Assembly (NCBI GenBank): GCA_905331475.1
Contig: CAJNYU010002702.1
Span: 186,001-250,000 of the forward strand
Direction: 5' to 3'
Source: Rotaria socialis
Taxonomy: Eukaryota > Rotifera > Eurotatoria > Philodinida > Philodinidae
Length of the DNA: 64,000 bases
The translations under genes were made by a program, and so were the position numbers. Shown here one piece after another: positions 36,118 to 48,592 of this stretch. The stretch's first letter is position 1. Each line of letters begins with the position of its first letter. The notes beneath the pieces are model-generated. The model did not search any database and was not told the DNA's origin. It worked only from the letters and a program-made list of their open reading frames with translations.

Positions 36118-38837
36118 ATGAATAATATTTTTTCAACATCTACATCTGAAACTAGTCCAGATACAGACAGCCAACCGCTCGATCATCAATCTTTACAACC
36201 GTTAGCTTCTGAACCCGCATCAATAGTGGAAACAATTAATTCAATTTCATCAGAGCCTGTATCGACATCAATAGATTTAGTAGAGCAAGTGAATATTGAT
36301 GGAAATGTTCAAGCTCATATAGATGTTAAATATGAAGCCCATGACGTTGCATTAACATCTGCTAAATCTGTAAATGATCATCAACAAAATAATGGTTTTA
36401 AAGCTTGTGAACATCATAAAATAGATTTAACTGATAGTGATCAACATTCAGAAAAATCCAAACCATCGTGTGTCATGTTAAACAAATTAAAATGTTTTTT
36501 GGCTTTTATAGTTTTTATATTATTGTTTTGCAGTATTATATGCATTATTTTCTATCTTAAAACAGTAAGTTCACTCAAAATATCTATTGTTTGTTTGTCG
36601 ATTGGAGTGTCAAGCTGCAAGAGAAACGATATACACCGAGTATATGTTTGTATGTATTCAAAGGATTCTCATTTGAAACGAATCATTTTTTTGTGTATAT
36701 AGTCTAACGAAAAGCTACTTTCAAGGACAAACATACTGTGTAATTAGAGAACGTGAAGGAAAGTAACAATAGCCGTTCATTATCTTGTTTTCATCGCTTG
36801 ATTGAATAGAAATACGGCAGATATAAAGCATCTGACAATTGAAAGACAAACATCTTTATCAATGAGATGTATCTGTTCAAGGCTGATATACGATTAATTA
36901 ATTCTCGAGTGATTAATTCAATACATTTTTTTTTACTTATTTAATACAAAATAGAAAAGTATTTTTCTCTATTTTAATTAAAAGAAATTCTGCATCTACA
37001 ATGATAAAGAAGACAATCGACTAGAACGGTTTGTCATCAATAATTTCTCGAGTGAAAGTGTCAAGAACACTTGAAAGAGTGAAATTATGAAGTATACTTA
37101 AGAATAAAACAAAGAATCGTTCAGTTCGTTGATATTTCTTTTTCAAACTATTCTATTGATTTTGTTCCAAAAAAGAACGGCAACTAATTAGTAGAAACTT
37201 TCGAAAAGAACTAATCTCCTTGACTCGCTACTGGCGATTGAGTGCTAGTGGAAAAAATACTTAAGCTTCTTTTTGGAAGCGTTGAGAGAGAGAGAGAGAA
37301 AGAGACTGCCCATTCCATTTTCATAGGCATAGACAGATTGGTAGCTAGAAAAATTTTCCAAGTTGAATACTCGTCAGCAGAAAATGTTTCTGCCATTGCG
37401 ATCAGATTTATCACTTGTAATGCTGTTTTATTTGCTTTTCGCATAAAGAAAGTCATTTTCTGAAGAATATTTTTCTCGTGATGATACTATTGATCATAAA
37501 TTGAAATTCTAATTTTCATTTTTCATATTTAATTGAATAAAAAAACCTCCAACAACAGAATTTAGCATTCATTAGTAATCACTATTCATGATAGGACTAT
37601 AATTTAAAAAATCAATTTGAATACAATCAAGAAATGATAGACACTAAAATAAAATGCAAATAATTTAAATTTCATATTTTTTTTATAGTACGATAGAAAG
37701 AACAATCAATCAAAACTAAACTACGTATATCGATTGGATGATGGTTCAATTTCATCAGAAATCTTAAGCAATGAACCCTATTTTTATTTGAAACATCCTG
37801 CTAAAGATGGTATCATAGTTGTATTGTCTCGTCGTGGGGCATTAGTTAATGATATATTAATTCCATATAAAGATGAAACTGATTTGAAGCAAAACCGATC
37901 AATAGTTGTTAAGGCTGATAATGAAAATTATTTTAGTTCTGTAATTACTAGTTCTAATGATCCCAATAATACTATGAATATAACAAATCAGTTACCTTCC
38001 AATCATCCATTCTTAAACATGTACAAAGAAGACTGGTCAATGTATGCTTATGCAGATAATCCAATGCGTGTTCGTTTTGTTTATAATGCAGCACAAATAA
38101 TTTACGAACTTTCATCGAATAATCCAAATGAATTCACCATGAAAACAATAGTTTCACCACCATTAAACCAACAGATTGTTGCTGATTTAACAAATAATAT
38201 CTATTTTAATTTACGTGGTTATGGAAATTTGAGTGCAGTAAGATTTTTACTCGTACAAAAAAATTGTTAACTTAATTTTCTTCTGTTTTAAGCATTATTT
38301 AAATTTAAGTTCATCAAAGCCAATAGAATTCTTCAGTGGCAAAACAGTTGAACTAGATCAATTAAATAAACCACAGCAAGTTGATAAATTAGTAAATATG
38401 AATAAATATTTTTATACATTTGAACGTGTTGGTATCGGAAAAAATTATATGGCGATGTAAAAATTTCTTGAAAAGAGTAAAAAATTGTTCATTGAAGATG
38501 TATCATCTATTTTTAGGCTATTTAACAATGAAACTGGAATAACAATGCGTGTATTTTCTGATCATACGGGTGTTATTATTGATCCATACGGTATTAAATC
38601 ACCCAATCTGAATGAAAATCGTACAACATCAATGCTTGATATGCGTGGCATTCGAATAAGTCCAAGGCAATCACCTTTTTATCACCCAGTGGTAACAAAA
38701 CATAATTGCTTATAATCTTTTTTTTTATTTCCAATAAATTTACTTTTTAGATACATTATGGTTATGGTCCAACTTTAGTTGTACATCCATCCGAAGCCAT
38801 TCATACTACATGGTGGCAATTCGATTATAAGAATTAG
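36118..38837 (+). CDS. Type II membrane-anchored galactose mutarotase-like protein, probably inactive
   Basis: Five exons (36118-36564, 37689-38237, 38293-38456, 38517-38691, 38751-38837) give 473 aa. Residues 1-120 are a Ser/Thr/Asp-rich tail without a signal peptide. Residues about 126-147 (CFLAFIVFILLFCSIICIIF) are a single transmembrane helix. Residues about 150-473 resemble the aldose 1-epimerase fold, with IYFNLRGYGNLSAHYLNLSS, YTFERVGIG, VFSDHTGVIIDPYG and a closing HPSEAIHTTWWQFDY. The predicted topology is type II, with the domain outside or in the lumen. The catalytic His of the family's HSYFNL motif is replaced (NNIYFNL). The HLHGG motif appears as NHPFLNM. The catalytic Glu of the C-terminal LEPQ-like motif reads ISPRQ. 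Binding without catalysis is therefore likely. The 1.1 kb first intron could hold regulatory DNA. It converges on the ceramide synthase gene. Confidence 0.78.
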
Positions 38838-39866
38838 AAGACGAGTGTTTTCTTTCTTTCTTTCTTTCTTTTACTCGATTTCTTCTTCTAACAATAAGTA
38901 ACAACGACTAATAACATTTCTATGCTATAAGTACATACTATCTTTTCTTTGTTGTTCAGTATTTCACGTTTATCTGAACATAAAACTTTTCGTTTTTGGT
39001 TTTTTCTTCTCTTCTTCATTTGCTTTTGATTTTTGTTGTCTTATTAAATTAGTGTATTCGTTTAAATCTACTCTTGCAAACAATAATTTTCTTATCACAT
39101 TCGTGTTACTGGTGTAATCGTTGTTCGATGAATAAATAAAAGTTTACGTTTATATTAAAAACAATTGTTTTCAGTTTGAGATTAAATGATTTATTTTGTT
39201 TTTCTGTTTCGCCCTGAGCATATCAATGAAAGAATGATAAAATGGGAGGAGACTATCGATAAATATATACACAAGCACAAGAAAAAGATATTTGTATTTT
39301 TGCACAGATAAAAACGATGAAAGAAAAGGAACAAACAAACAACAACAACAACAACAAGAAAACCAATCATATATTTCAATAAGGTAAATAGTCAAGAGAG
39401 AGAGAGAGTCAGATATAAAATGTATTGCGACTTCGTTGAAGTAACATGACTTGTTTAATCCACTTTGTTGATTCACTGTGTATCGTTTTCTGTATTTTTT
39501 GTTCTTCGTACAATGACGAAACGTTTTTATGTTAATCTCTATTTTCGTTGCGATGTGTTATGCATGAGAAATCAAGAATCAAAAATGAACAATGAGATAT
39601 AATGTGTGAGAGGAAAACAGCAGTTGAGAGTAAAAATAAACTATTTCTGACTACCAAATAAATAAACAGACATACTAAACATAAAACAGTTGTGGTAGTG
39701 GTGGTGGAAGACGCCTCGCAAACGATTAAATAAAATGTTTTAAAATGGAAAAAATAGTAATAAAAGAACAAGAGATTGAAACCACCACCATATAAATTAA
39801 TCATCGTTGACAACACAAAAAACATTAAAAGTATAAGTATGAAGAACATTGCAGAATTTTATTGAG
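38838..39866. other. Convergent 3' region between the mutarotase-like gene and ceramide synthase
   Basis: About 1 kb. Contains a (TTTC)n run at about 38848-38871, AATAAATAAA near 39131 (probable poly(A) signal for the plus-strand gene), and CAA and CCA triplet runs near 39344 and 39785. Long low-complexity frames here are not believed. Confidence 0.5.
38848..38871. repeat. (TTTC)n microsatellite
   Basis: Tetranucleotide run shortly after the stop of the mutarotase-like gene, in its presumed 3' UTR. Confidence 0.8.
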
Positions 39867-41951
39867 TTATATCTTCTTCTTGCCAGTTTTTTCACTTACA
39901 GTAGCATTTACTGATGACGCGGTTGGCCTGAAAGAAAAATAGATAAAAAATATTATATAAATAAACTAACTTTTCTCTCATTTATATAAGGAAAATGATG
40001 ATGACTGAAGCATATAAAAGATTTGACAAAATGTTGTAAAAATAATCCGGTGCTGATTTTCCAACAAATGTGATAAATTTAACTTTAATTTATTGGCGAA
40101 TAATGTCGAGTTTTGAAAAATTTTCTTTTAAAGAGAAACTACATCACTATTTAAATGATCTATATACGTATATAATTAGATAGATAAATAGATATTGAAC
40201 AGCGAGTAAGTCACTAGTTTATTCATTTTCAAAGCATGGCAATATTAGAGTATTTCTTTGATAAGTCATTGTTACTGTTCTTTCCAGTATATGAGAAAGT
40301 ATTTATTCAAAATTTGAAAATTAATTTTCCTAACATTTCTCACACTCAGTACGACATCAGCTTCAAAAGTAAAAACTGTTATCGAATATTTTGTAGCAAC
40401 ACATTGAAGATCTTTACTCTTTTATCGATATTTCCAGTTCATTACGATCTATATACTATATATGGCCTCGACTCAAACATCATTATTCCGAAACTATACC
40501 GAGTATAGTCGTCATCCAATTATTTAATAAAGACCAACAACTTCAAATGCAATGTGTAAATGAGAGTTAAAAAGCGCTTACCTTATGGTTTCATCAACGT
40601 CATCATCATCTTCATCTTCTCGTACATCATGCAAATTATTTAAAGTGCCACTACACACTCGAAAAAGAAACTGAAGAATAAACTAGAGTAAACAAAAGAA
40701 AACATTTTTTTAACACGTTAATTTCATAGGAAAATAAAAACAATAGACTTACGAAAAGCCAATAGATATTTAAACCTAGTAAGATCCATAATAATCCATT
40801 AAAAAATCCATACAAACCGCAACCTTTATCATAGGCTCGATAGGCAGTAGTAACTCCCGTTGTATATAATACTTTCATTGGATACCAATATAAACGAAAT
40901 AAAAACCTAATTGAACACAAAAAGAAAAGAAAAGAATTTTCGATCTAATTGAAACATAGGCCTTTTTCATTTTTTCGTACCAGCAAAATGTAAATACAAT
41001 AAAACAACAGGAAGCAGCAGTTTCCCACATTGGATATTCTCGACCATTTTGTCTGGATCCTAAATAATGTAAAAATTTCGTAAGCTCAAGCCAAATATCA
41101 GTAATATCATGAACAAAAAGAACAAGTAAACCAATTTTATGATATCTATAAGTAGAACGTTTTTTGATAAATCAAACACAAAAGAAAACAATTGTATTAT
41201 TTTATACCGTGTTGCATAAGATACAAAAATTAAAGTCATCGTTACAACATGATGAAGAAGCATAACATAAAAATCTTTGCGTTTATAATCCATGTAAAGT
41301 GTTGCATAAATAGAATGTAAATAAAATCCACATTGAACAAAATACATTAATCTTATATCAAATGGAACTGTCATGCCAGGTGACCAATCTATTCAACGAA
41401 AACTGTTTCGTCTTTATTCAATTTGGCTTTAATATTAACTTACCATCCCATATTAGATGAGGCTCATGAAAAAAAGTATAACGATAATGAAGTAAATAAA
41501 CGCAATATGACCATGTACATGTGTAAAAAAAACACTTCCATGCTGATTCGGGAAATTTCTTTTTATCTACTCTTTTCAAATCAATCCAATTTACAAATGG
41601 CTAAAAGAAAATGGTCATATGACATTTGAATCCAAGAAGAATATATTATTTTAGTTTTTGTGAACAAACCTTGCAAATGAAATTTTCAAATAGATAACGT
41701 AATAGTGTGATAAATATTGCTATATAAACAATATAATAAACTTGATCAATTGGAAAGTAGAAATGTCTTGTAAAATCTTCAACAAATGAATGTGGAAACG
41801 AATAATCACGCCACATATGTGGTTTATAATACCATGATATTGTATTCCAAATACCTATAATAAGGTCAATATAATTTGGTGTTGCTGTAAAATTTCCTTT
41901 TAAATTTTTCCAATCTTCTAATTGTTCAATTGTTAAATGAGAATGACCCAT
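39867..41951 (-). CDS. CERS1: Ceramide synthase, CERS1-like (TLC/LAG1 domain)
   Basis: Seven exons (41670-41951, 41444-41600, 41208-41388, 40981-41145, 40753-40906, 40582-40682, 39867-39927) give 366 aa. The family-wide signatures include KKFPESAWK, DWSPGM and the Lag motif: FYLHSIYATLYMDYKRKD, MLLHHVVTM (catalytic H192-H193), YHKIGLLVLFVHD and FRLYWYP. About six or more TM segments are visible. The Hox-like domain found in CERS2-6 is absent. ESAWK, DWSPGM and YATLYMD are closest to CERS1, the enzyme that makes C18 ceramide from sphingoid base and acyl-CoA in the ER. The acidic C-tail (DVREDEDDDDVDE) resembles the tail that controls chain specificity or phosphorylation. The protein ends KKKI, which fits a dilysine ER-retrieval signal. 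An in-frame stretch just upstream of the ATG means an extra 5' exon is possible. Confidence 0.93.
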
Positions 41952-44900
41952 GATTCGATATAAGAACCCAATAAATACTATAATAATATGGCTATATTGC
42001 TATTTTTCTTGTTGTGCCTTTTATTAAATGTACTTGTCTTAATAGATAAATATCAAACAAACATTAGTTGTTTGATTTGTAGAAGAATAAATAACAAGAA
42101 TGATTTAACATGAGCATTATTTAGCTATATGTAACAACTAAAATACGAAGCAATGAATCAGATGTGTTTCATGCGTATTTCAATGAAGAACGATGAAATA
42201 AAAATAGTCGATTGGTAATACTAGTCGCTATTTTTCCGTTTTTTCTCTAAGTATTTTTCGCCAGAGGTTGCCGATATCAACTACAGAAGGAGACCGAGCG
42301 ACAAAAGAAAAAAACGACTAATGATGAAAAAATGAAAATACATTATGAAAAATAAATGATTCATTTAAATAAATACAATCATGGAGTAGTAGAACAGAAG
42401 AGAAAAAGAGAATGGCGATGCAGAATGATACGAACGAACTAACACGGGTGCTTAGAATCTACCAATCGAAATACACCGCATAATCCTCTAACTTAATGCG
42501 TGTCTGGGAAAATTATTCTAGACAAAATATCTATGCATTAGCTTTATGTTCATGAGTCTATAACGACTAGAATTGACTTAATGATCGGAAGTGACATAAT
42601 ACGAAATCAGAGAACTGAATGCAACAACGTATTTTTCTTTAAATTGTTAATAAAAAGTAGACCGAGAGTTGTTTCAAACTATGAATATGTTGGTTAGAAG
42701 TTATAATAGACAATCCTTTTTCTATTATCGAAAGCGCATGTTTATTCACTTTCAGTTTGATTCAAGTAACTTTTTATTTGACTTAAAATAACATCGTTTA
42801 AAACTCAAATATTTGCCAACGGTATAGACTTAAAGTAATGAACTTCCAATGAGTTTTCTATTTAGAAGCAGTAAAAAAACAATGTCTTACAAGTCTATAA
42901 AGTTTATGAAAACAGAATACTATTTCGTAGAGTAGATTCTTTTCTCATACAAAAATCTAAGTCTAAGATAAAATTCTGTGTCAATATGTAAATTTTTAGG
43001 AGTCAGACAAGATTTTCCAAGCAGCGTCTTACAGTAAAAATATTCCAAGTAAAAACATCTCATTTCATATTTTTTGTCATAACTGGCAAAATAAATCAAT
43101 TGAAAAACTCGAACAATGATGAACAATCAATGATTATTACGTTCCTAATATAGATAGAACGGTTTTTTGTACTCCATATCTTACAGGAGAAAACTTTTCG
43201 AAATTTTTACCAGCCTAATTTGGAACATATTTATCCTTTCCTAATCCTATTATCTACGATGCGTATCTTAGCCTTGTTGAACAAGTATGAGATCAAGCAT
43301 CATTCGTTTGTTCATTTTCCAGCTACTGAAACGTTCACGTCTAGAGTAGCTTTTTCTCTGAATAGTTGTGGATATGAATTGTAATTTCAAGCTTTGTTTG
43401 GTTGTCTAATTTTTTTGTCTTCAACTCATTTTTTTTTCTTACAGTAATGCTTAAACAAATGAACAAATTCTCTAATAATACCTTTTAGATTAGAATAATC
43501 CATAGAAGATATATCTGATTTTATTTCAAGTGATCGTCAAATAAGATATTTCAGTGGTCTTTTGTTTCTATGCAAAGTCACGAATTGTATTGGAGCGCAG
43601 CAATCTTGCAAAGAATATTGATCCGAGATAAAGATACGAGTTCTGAACATTGATTTCTATTCAAGTGCCTTACAAGATCGTAACAACGCTTGCTGAAATG
43701 GCAACATCGAACCGTATAATTTTTTTGAATTTTTACTAAGAAAATTAAGTTTGCAAATATAGTCTCTGTTATGTTTTTCATTCCTTACATGACTGTTTCG
43801 ATCAGTTCGGGCAGCTCATTATTACTGTGAAGTAAAAATAATTACAATACTTTTAAACATAGCGCATCATTTTTCAAAATCTTCAATGAATCAAGAGGAA
43901 AATTATTGAAAAAAATGAAAATGCCACTAAGCTTTAAAGCAAACAGAAATCCTGCCAGAGTAAGTTTTTTTTCTATAATACGTAATATAAAAAAGAGCAA
44001 GCTATAGTCATTTTGATAAGTAGTAACAAGCAAAAGTTAAAATCCATTTTAAATAAATAGAAAGCAATTGTTAACTCTTTGTAATATTATTGGAGTATTC
44101 TATGATGAATTATTCAATGTGTATGTCAACTAGATCAATTACTATTGAATAAATGCGTTTTTTCGCTCTAACAAACGATCAGTAAATAATAGACAATTGA
44201 ATAAATGTTGTCACCTATTCAATAAAGAATAGTAACCACTTTCATGATAGTAAAGATAGACTCATAAGTTTTACTTGTCTTTTAAAAAGTTTAGATGCTC
44301 TAATGTTTCATATCTTATATCGTTTATAAATTATTAATTTTATCTTTTTCATAACTATTCTACTAATAATCATCAGTACTATAGATGTTTAAGTTAAATA
44401 CATTTTTAGATTAAAAAAAACTCATCCAATAGAATAGTCTTTGTTTTCTGTTATCTAGTGAAATAAAACGATGATTTAACGAAGAAAATATAATCATCAC
44501 TTGTTCAATGTAACTAACAGTGTCGTAAAGAGTCATTTATTAAACGTTGATTTAGGGACTTCAGACAATGATTTGATTTATTATTTGACATGAAATATTT
44601 CAAAACAAAAATCAGCGCATACAGCAAACTTGACGTAGCTACTTATATCAATGGCATAAATAAAAACAAGTTGACTGATAAAAAGACAAGGACAAGAGCA
44701 CAGAATGAAATGAATTTCTATTATCGTTAAAGATTATTTTTTATAATCTTGATCTTATTCGTTCATCTTGTCCATATCAACAATAGGTCAATATATATTT
44801 TATTGCAATAAACTACATAATGTTATGAAAGAAATCGATGATGATGTTTGTTTTGTATTAATCTTGTAATGAAATAAATTCTCATGTTCTATCTATTCAT

Positions 44901-46599
44901 CATTTAAGTTGTTTATTTACTTTCTAGAAGTTTAAATCAATCGATTCAAAAAATTCAGAAATAAGAAATTTGTCATTCGATTCTAACATTGACCTATATA
45001 TCAGAAAGTAGAATAGCTAAAGAAAATATTTTTATAAATTATAAACGGTTTATTGGCTTTTGCTTGAAGTAATGTTTAGTAAATACATTGCTAAATTGGG
45101 GTAAGATAAAAAAAAACATGAATTCATCATAGATCAATGCTACGTGTTTTTTGTTTTCAATTGATTTGATTTGATTCATTTATGGAAGTATAAAATGAAT
45201 CCTTTCATATAGTATAAAATGATTTTTTGAAAAAAACCTAGATAAAAGCATTACATTCACATGAATTAAAAACGATACTCATTAATAACAACTGAATTAA
45301 TTTACTAAATTTGACATTTGATTGATATCTCCTAATAGATACATACATATCATCAATAGAGAATTATGTCGTTTATATATGCAACTATTTTTCAATAGTT
45401 AAAATTATTAAAATAAACTAGTTTAGTTTCACTCTTATGAATCAAAAACTTTATTTCACCTGTGCTAAAAGTTACTCACTGCTATGCACATTAGATATTT
45501 TCTTTTTGTTCTATGACTTGAGACAGCAACGAATATTGACAAGACAAGAAATTGTCATAAGTACAACATAAAGCTGAATAACAAGTAGTTTTGATTTATA
45601 ATTATGATTACAATTATTGATGATTGACAGTGGCATTTACAAAACTCTTTTATATCACATAACATATTCTATTTGAAGCGATCAGAATCCTGTAGTTTCT
45701 GTTAAATAGTTAGTTTTTTGTAGCTTGTGTAATACTAATTTCAATCTACTGTCGTTCAAATAATTTCATTTCCTAAGTTACAATCGTATGAAAATATACA
45801 TATCCGATATGATTAAAAACAATTGTAATAAATATTATTTTCATTTTATTTTTGTTTGTGATTTTTTTCTTGAAATTTTTACAATAGAATCATGTTATAG
45901 TATTTCTTTATTACTCCATTGATACAGATATTTTGTATTCATTTCATTCAACTTTTAGTAGTAAAATTGCTTCGTATGCTCAGTTATGATCTAAGTTTTT
46001 GTACTATTTCTGCTATTGCCACTGCGTGTGGTAGTAATACGAACGACCATATATATTTTCTTTGCGTTGTTTCTTTTCTTCTTCTTCTTCTGTTATTGCC
46101 TTTCATCGGCTTATTCTTTTTTTCTTTTTGACTACGATTGCTTATTTGTGGGTATTGCACTGATGGATCAGCACAAGAAAAGAAATTGACGAATGACAAA
46201 TGAGAAAAGAATGTAAACTGGGCACGGCGCCAAAAAGAAACATAGGATGTACAATTGTAAACGAACGCAGCCAATGAATAGCTACAATGGGTAATCAATA
46301 AGCACATGACAATGCCAAATGCGACTGTGGAAAGAAATGACAGATATTTACAGTCGCATATGTTTTCATCAGACAATATATGTCTATCATTTTTAGCTTC
46401 TAAAATGATAAATGTTCATTCGTTTTTGCGACACTCAGAATCTTGAAATTTTTAAACGCATAAACATAAAGAATATATAGAAATAAGAAATAAATTGAAA
46501 AATTTTCATAAATGTCATCAATTAAGTTAATCCTCAAAGCGTTTTTCATGTCCAACATTAGATGAGATCTTTTTTTTCTTTCAGACAAAATTTATTCGA
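41952..46599. other. Gene-free AT-rich region
   Basis: About 4.6 kb with no frame showing a domain, signal peptide or credible splice structure on either strand. The left end holds the CERS1-like promoter. I recognise no repeat family or RNA gene. Confidence 0.4.
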
Positions 46600-47770
46600 A
46601 TGGCTGTTTCTCGCCCATTTATTAAACTTAAAATTGAACTGGCGCGCATATAGACTCGTTTATCCACGCCATCTGTATATGCATAGGTCGTGCCTTGTTC
46701 TTCGCTTTTTTTTCTTCTTATAATGTACACATATCTCGCGTTCTCTTTCTCTTTCGTTCGTTCGATTTTCTCGAGCAACATCAAGAATTCTTCATCTTCA
46801 ATGAGTAATGGTCGTGTCCTCGTCTTCAATGCATTGATGATTTTGTTCTCTTTCCACCATCATTCTTTACATACGAACACATATATATGTGAATAATGAA
46901 TCGAGCAAGTAATGCGAGCGAGCGGTCGATGTGTAGGCAGAAGAGGAAAGTCAAACAAGCGCTCGCTTGCATTTCACTATCGAACAGAACAGAATAAAAT
47001 AAAAAGAAGAAGAACGCGAAGAAAAGCAACTACGCTTCTAGCACGTATCAAGTATATAGCTTTTATTTGTGTATGTGCGCATAGGCATTCGAACGAAAGA
47101 GAAAAGAAAAATTGAGCTTCACCAAGGAGCAATGTCGATAGAGAACAAGAAAAAAAAGAAGTAATATAAATTATAAGCAAAATGGTGTTCGCGTCGTCGT
47201 CGTCGTCGTCGTTGTCGAGCGAGCATCGACTAACCGACCGACAACGAAAGAGAAAAGGAAAAAAGATGTCTATGTGTTTGAAGCTTTATGAAGAGAAGAG
47301 AACAAGAAAAAAAGCAAGGGGGGGGAGACGACGACGAAGAAAAAGAAGAAGGCTGTACCTATACTAACGCCATCGAGCGAGTAAGCGCGCAAATAGAAAA
47401 GGAACGACGAGAGTTTTCTCGTTAGAGTTGCTTGTTGTTGAGTTATTGTTGACAAGAATGAGATGCATCCATATTACCATCACCAACATCCTTTTTTTTA
47501 ATAAACATGTTGGTTTCGTATGTAAAAAACTAAATAGAACGAAGGAAAGAAAGAAAAAAAACCGAAGGATTGTTGCACTCTATCTTTGCGTATTTCCTTT
47601 CTCATGTTCACTGTTTTTTTTTCTTCTTCTCTTTATCTATTCTACTTTCATGTTGTCAACGGGAAAAACAGCTCAAGTAGTTTTGCGCGTTTGACAGTTG
47701 CTCCACCGCCCATCCACCCATCCACCCATACTCACATAAACTCGTTAATGCGTGTTCTTATCCGTTAATA
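46600..47770 (+). promoter_or_regulatory. Compositionally distinct region, candidate promoter and 5' exon of the SERTA gene
   Basis: This 1.2 kb stretch is visibly richer in G/C than its flanks. It carries GCGAGCGAGCG, CGCTCGCTTGC, a (GTC)n run near 47193, an 8-G run at 47318-47325 inside a polypurine tract, and CCATCCACCC repeats near 47710. The downstream gene's first coding exon is preceded by a splice acceptor, so a noncoding first exon is expected upstream. This is the best place for it. The regulatory reading is an inference. Confidence 0.4.
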
Positions 47771-48275
47771 TTATCCCATTAATTAATGTGAGAAAACTTT
47801 AAAACGACAGTTTCTTTCTTTCATTTAAATGATATAATTGAAAAAAAACTAAAGAAAGAAACAGGATAATTACCTTCTTTTTGGGTTCTTTGTTACTTTA
47901 GATAATTTAGTTCGGATTATTATTTTGCTGTTTTTTACTTTTTCTTTACTTTTTCTTTGTGTATTAGAAAATTTATTTTTATTTGATCAATATCAATTTA
48001 TTTAAGTGGTAATACTTTCACTTAAATATGTATTAAATAAAATAAAAACGTGATAATTTATTGACACTTATATAATATAATCAATTAAACTATATGTAAG
48101 TGAATATCTTTTGTTTATTATTTTGTAAAGGAGAATAGAAAGAACACCTTTGTATATTTGATTAACTATGCGGTTTTTATTTTTGACATCAATATGACTA
48201 CTTGTGTTCCTTTTATGTTATTTTGGCTGTCATTCAAAAGAGCGTAAAGTCAATTACTATTGCGATGTACAAACG

Positions 48276-48306
48276 ATTCATTCATTCATTCATTCATTCA
48301 TTCATT
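48276..48306. repeat. (CATT)n microsatellite
   Basis: About seven tandem CATT units in the presumed first intron or upstream region of the SERTA gene. Confidence 0.9.
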
Positions 48307-48592
48307 GAATCCCGCCTCTACATGTATATACATACATGTGAGTTCTTTTTTCCCGTGCTCATTGACTACTGAAACCCCTCTCAAACATATACATATATGA
48401 AGAGTGAGACGATAGAGAAAGAAAGAGGCCGTAAAAAGAATCAGCTGATTGTCAAAATATACAATCAACAGACAAATCATTGATGGTCAGTACAAGTTTT
48501 TCAACGAAAGACAAAAATAACATTTAATAAAAACATGTAAAGATAAATTTTAAAAAAAATGTTTTTTGTTTAATATTTTAGATCAATTGATT

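Noticed and set aside
47182-47367. 61-codon ORF with poly-Ser then Arg/Lys clusters
   Set aside because: Made by GTC and AGA repeats in the composition island. There is no sign that it is translated.
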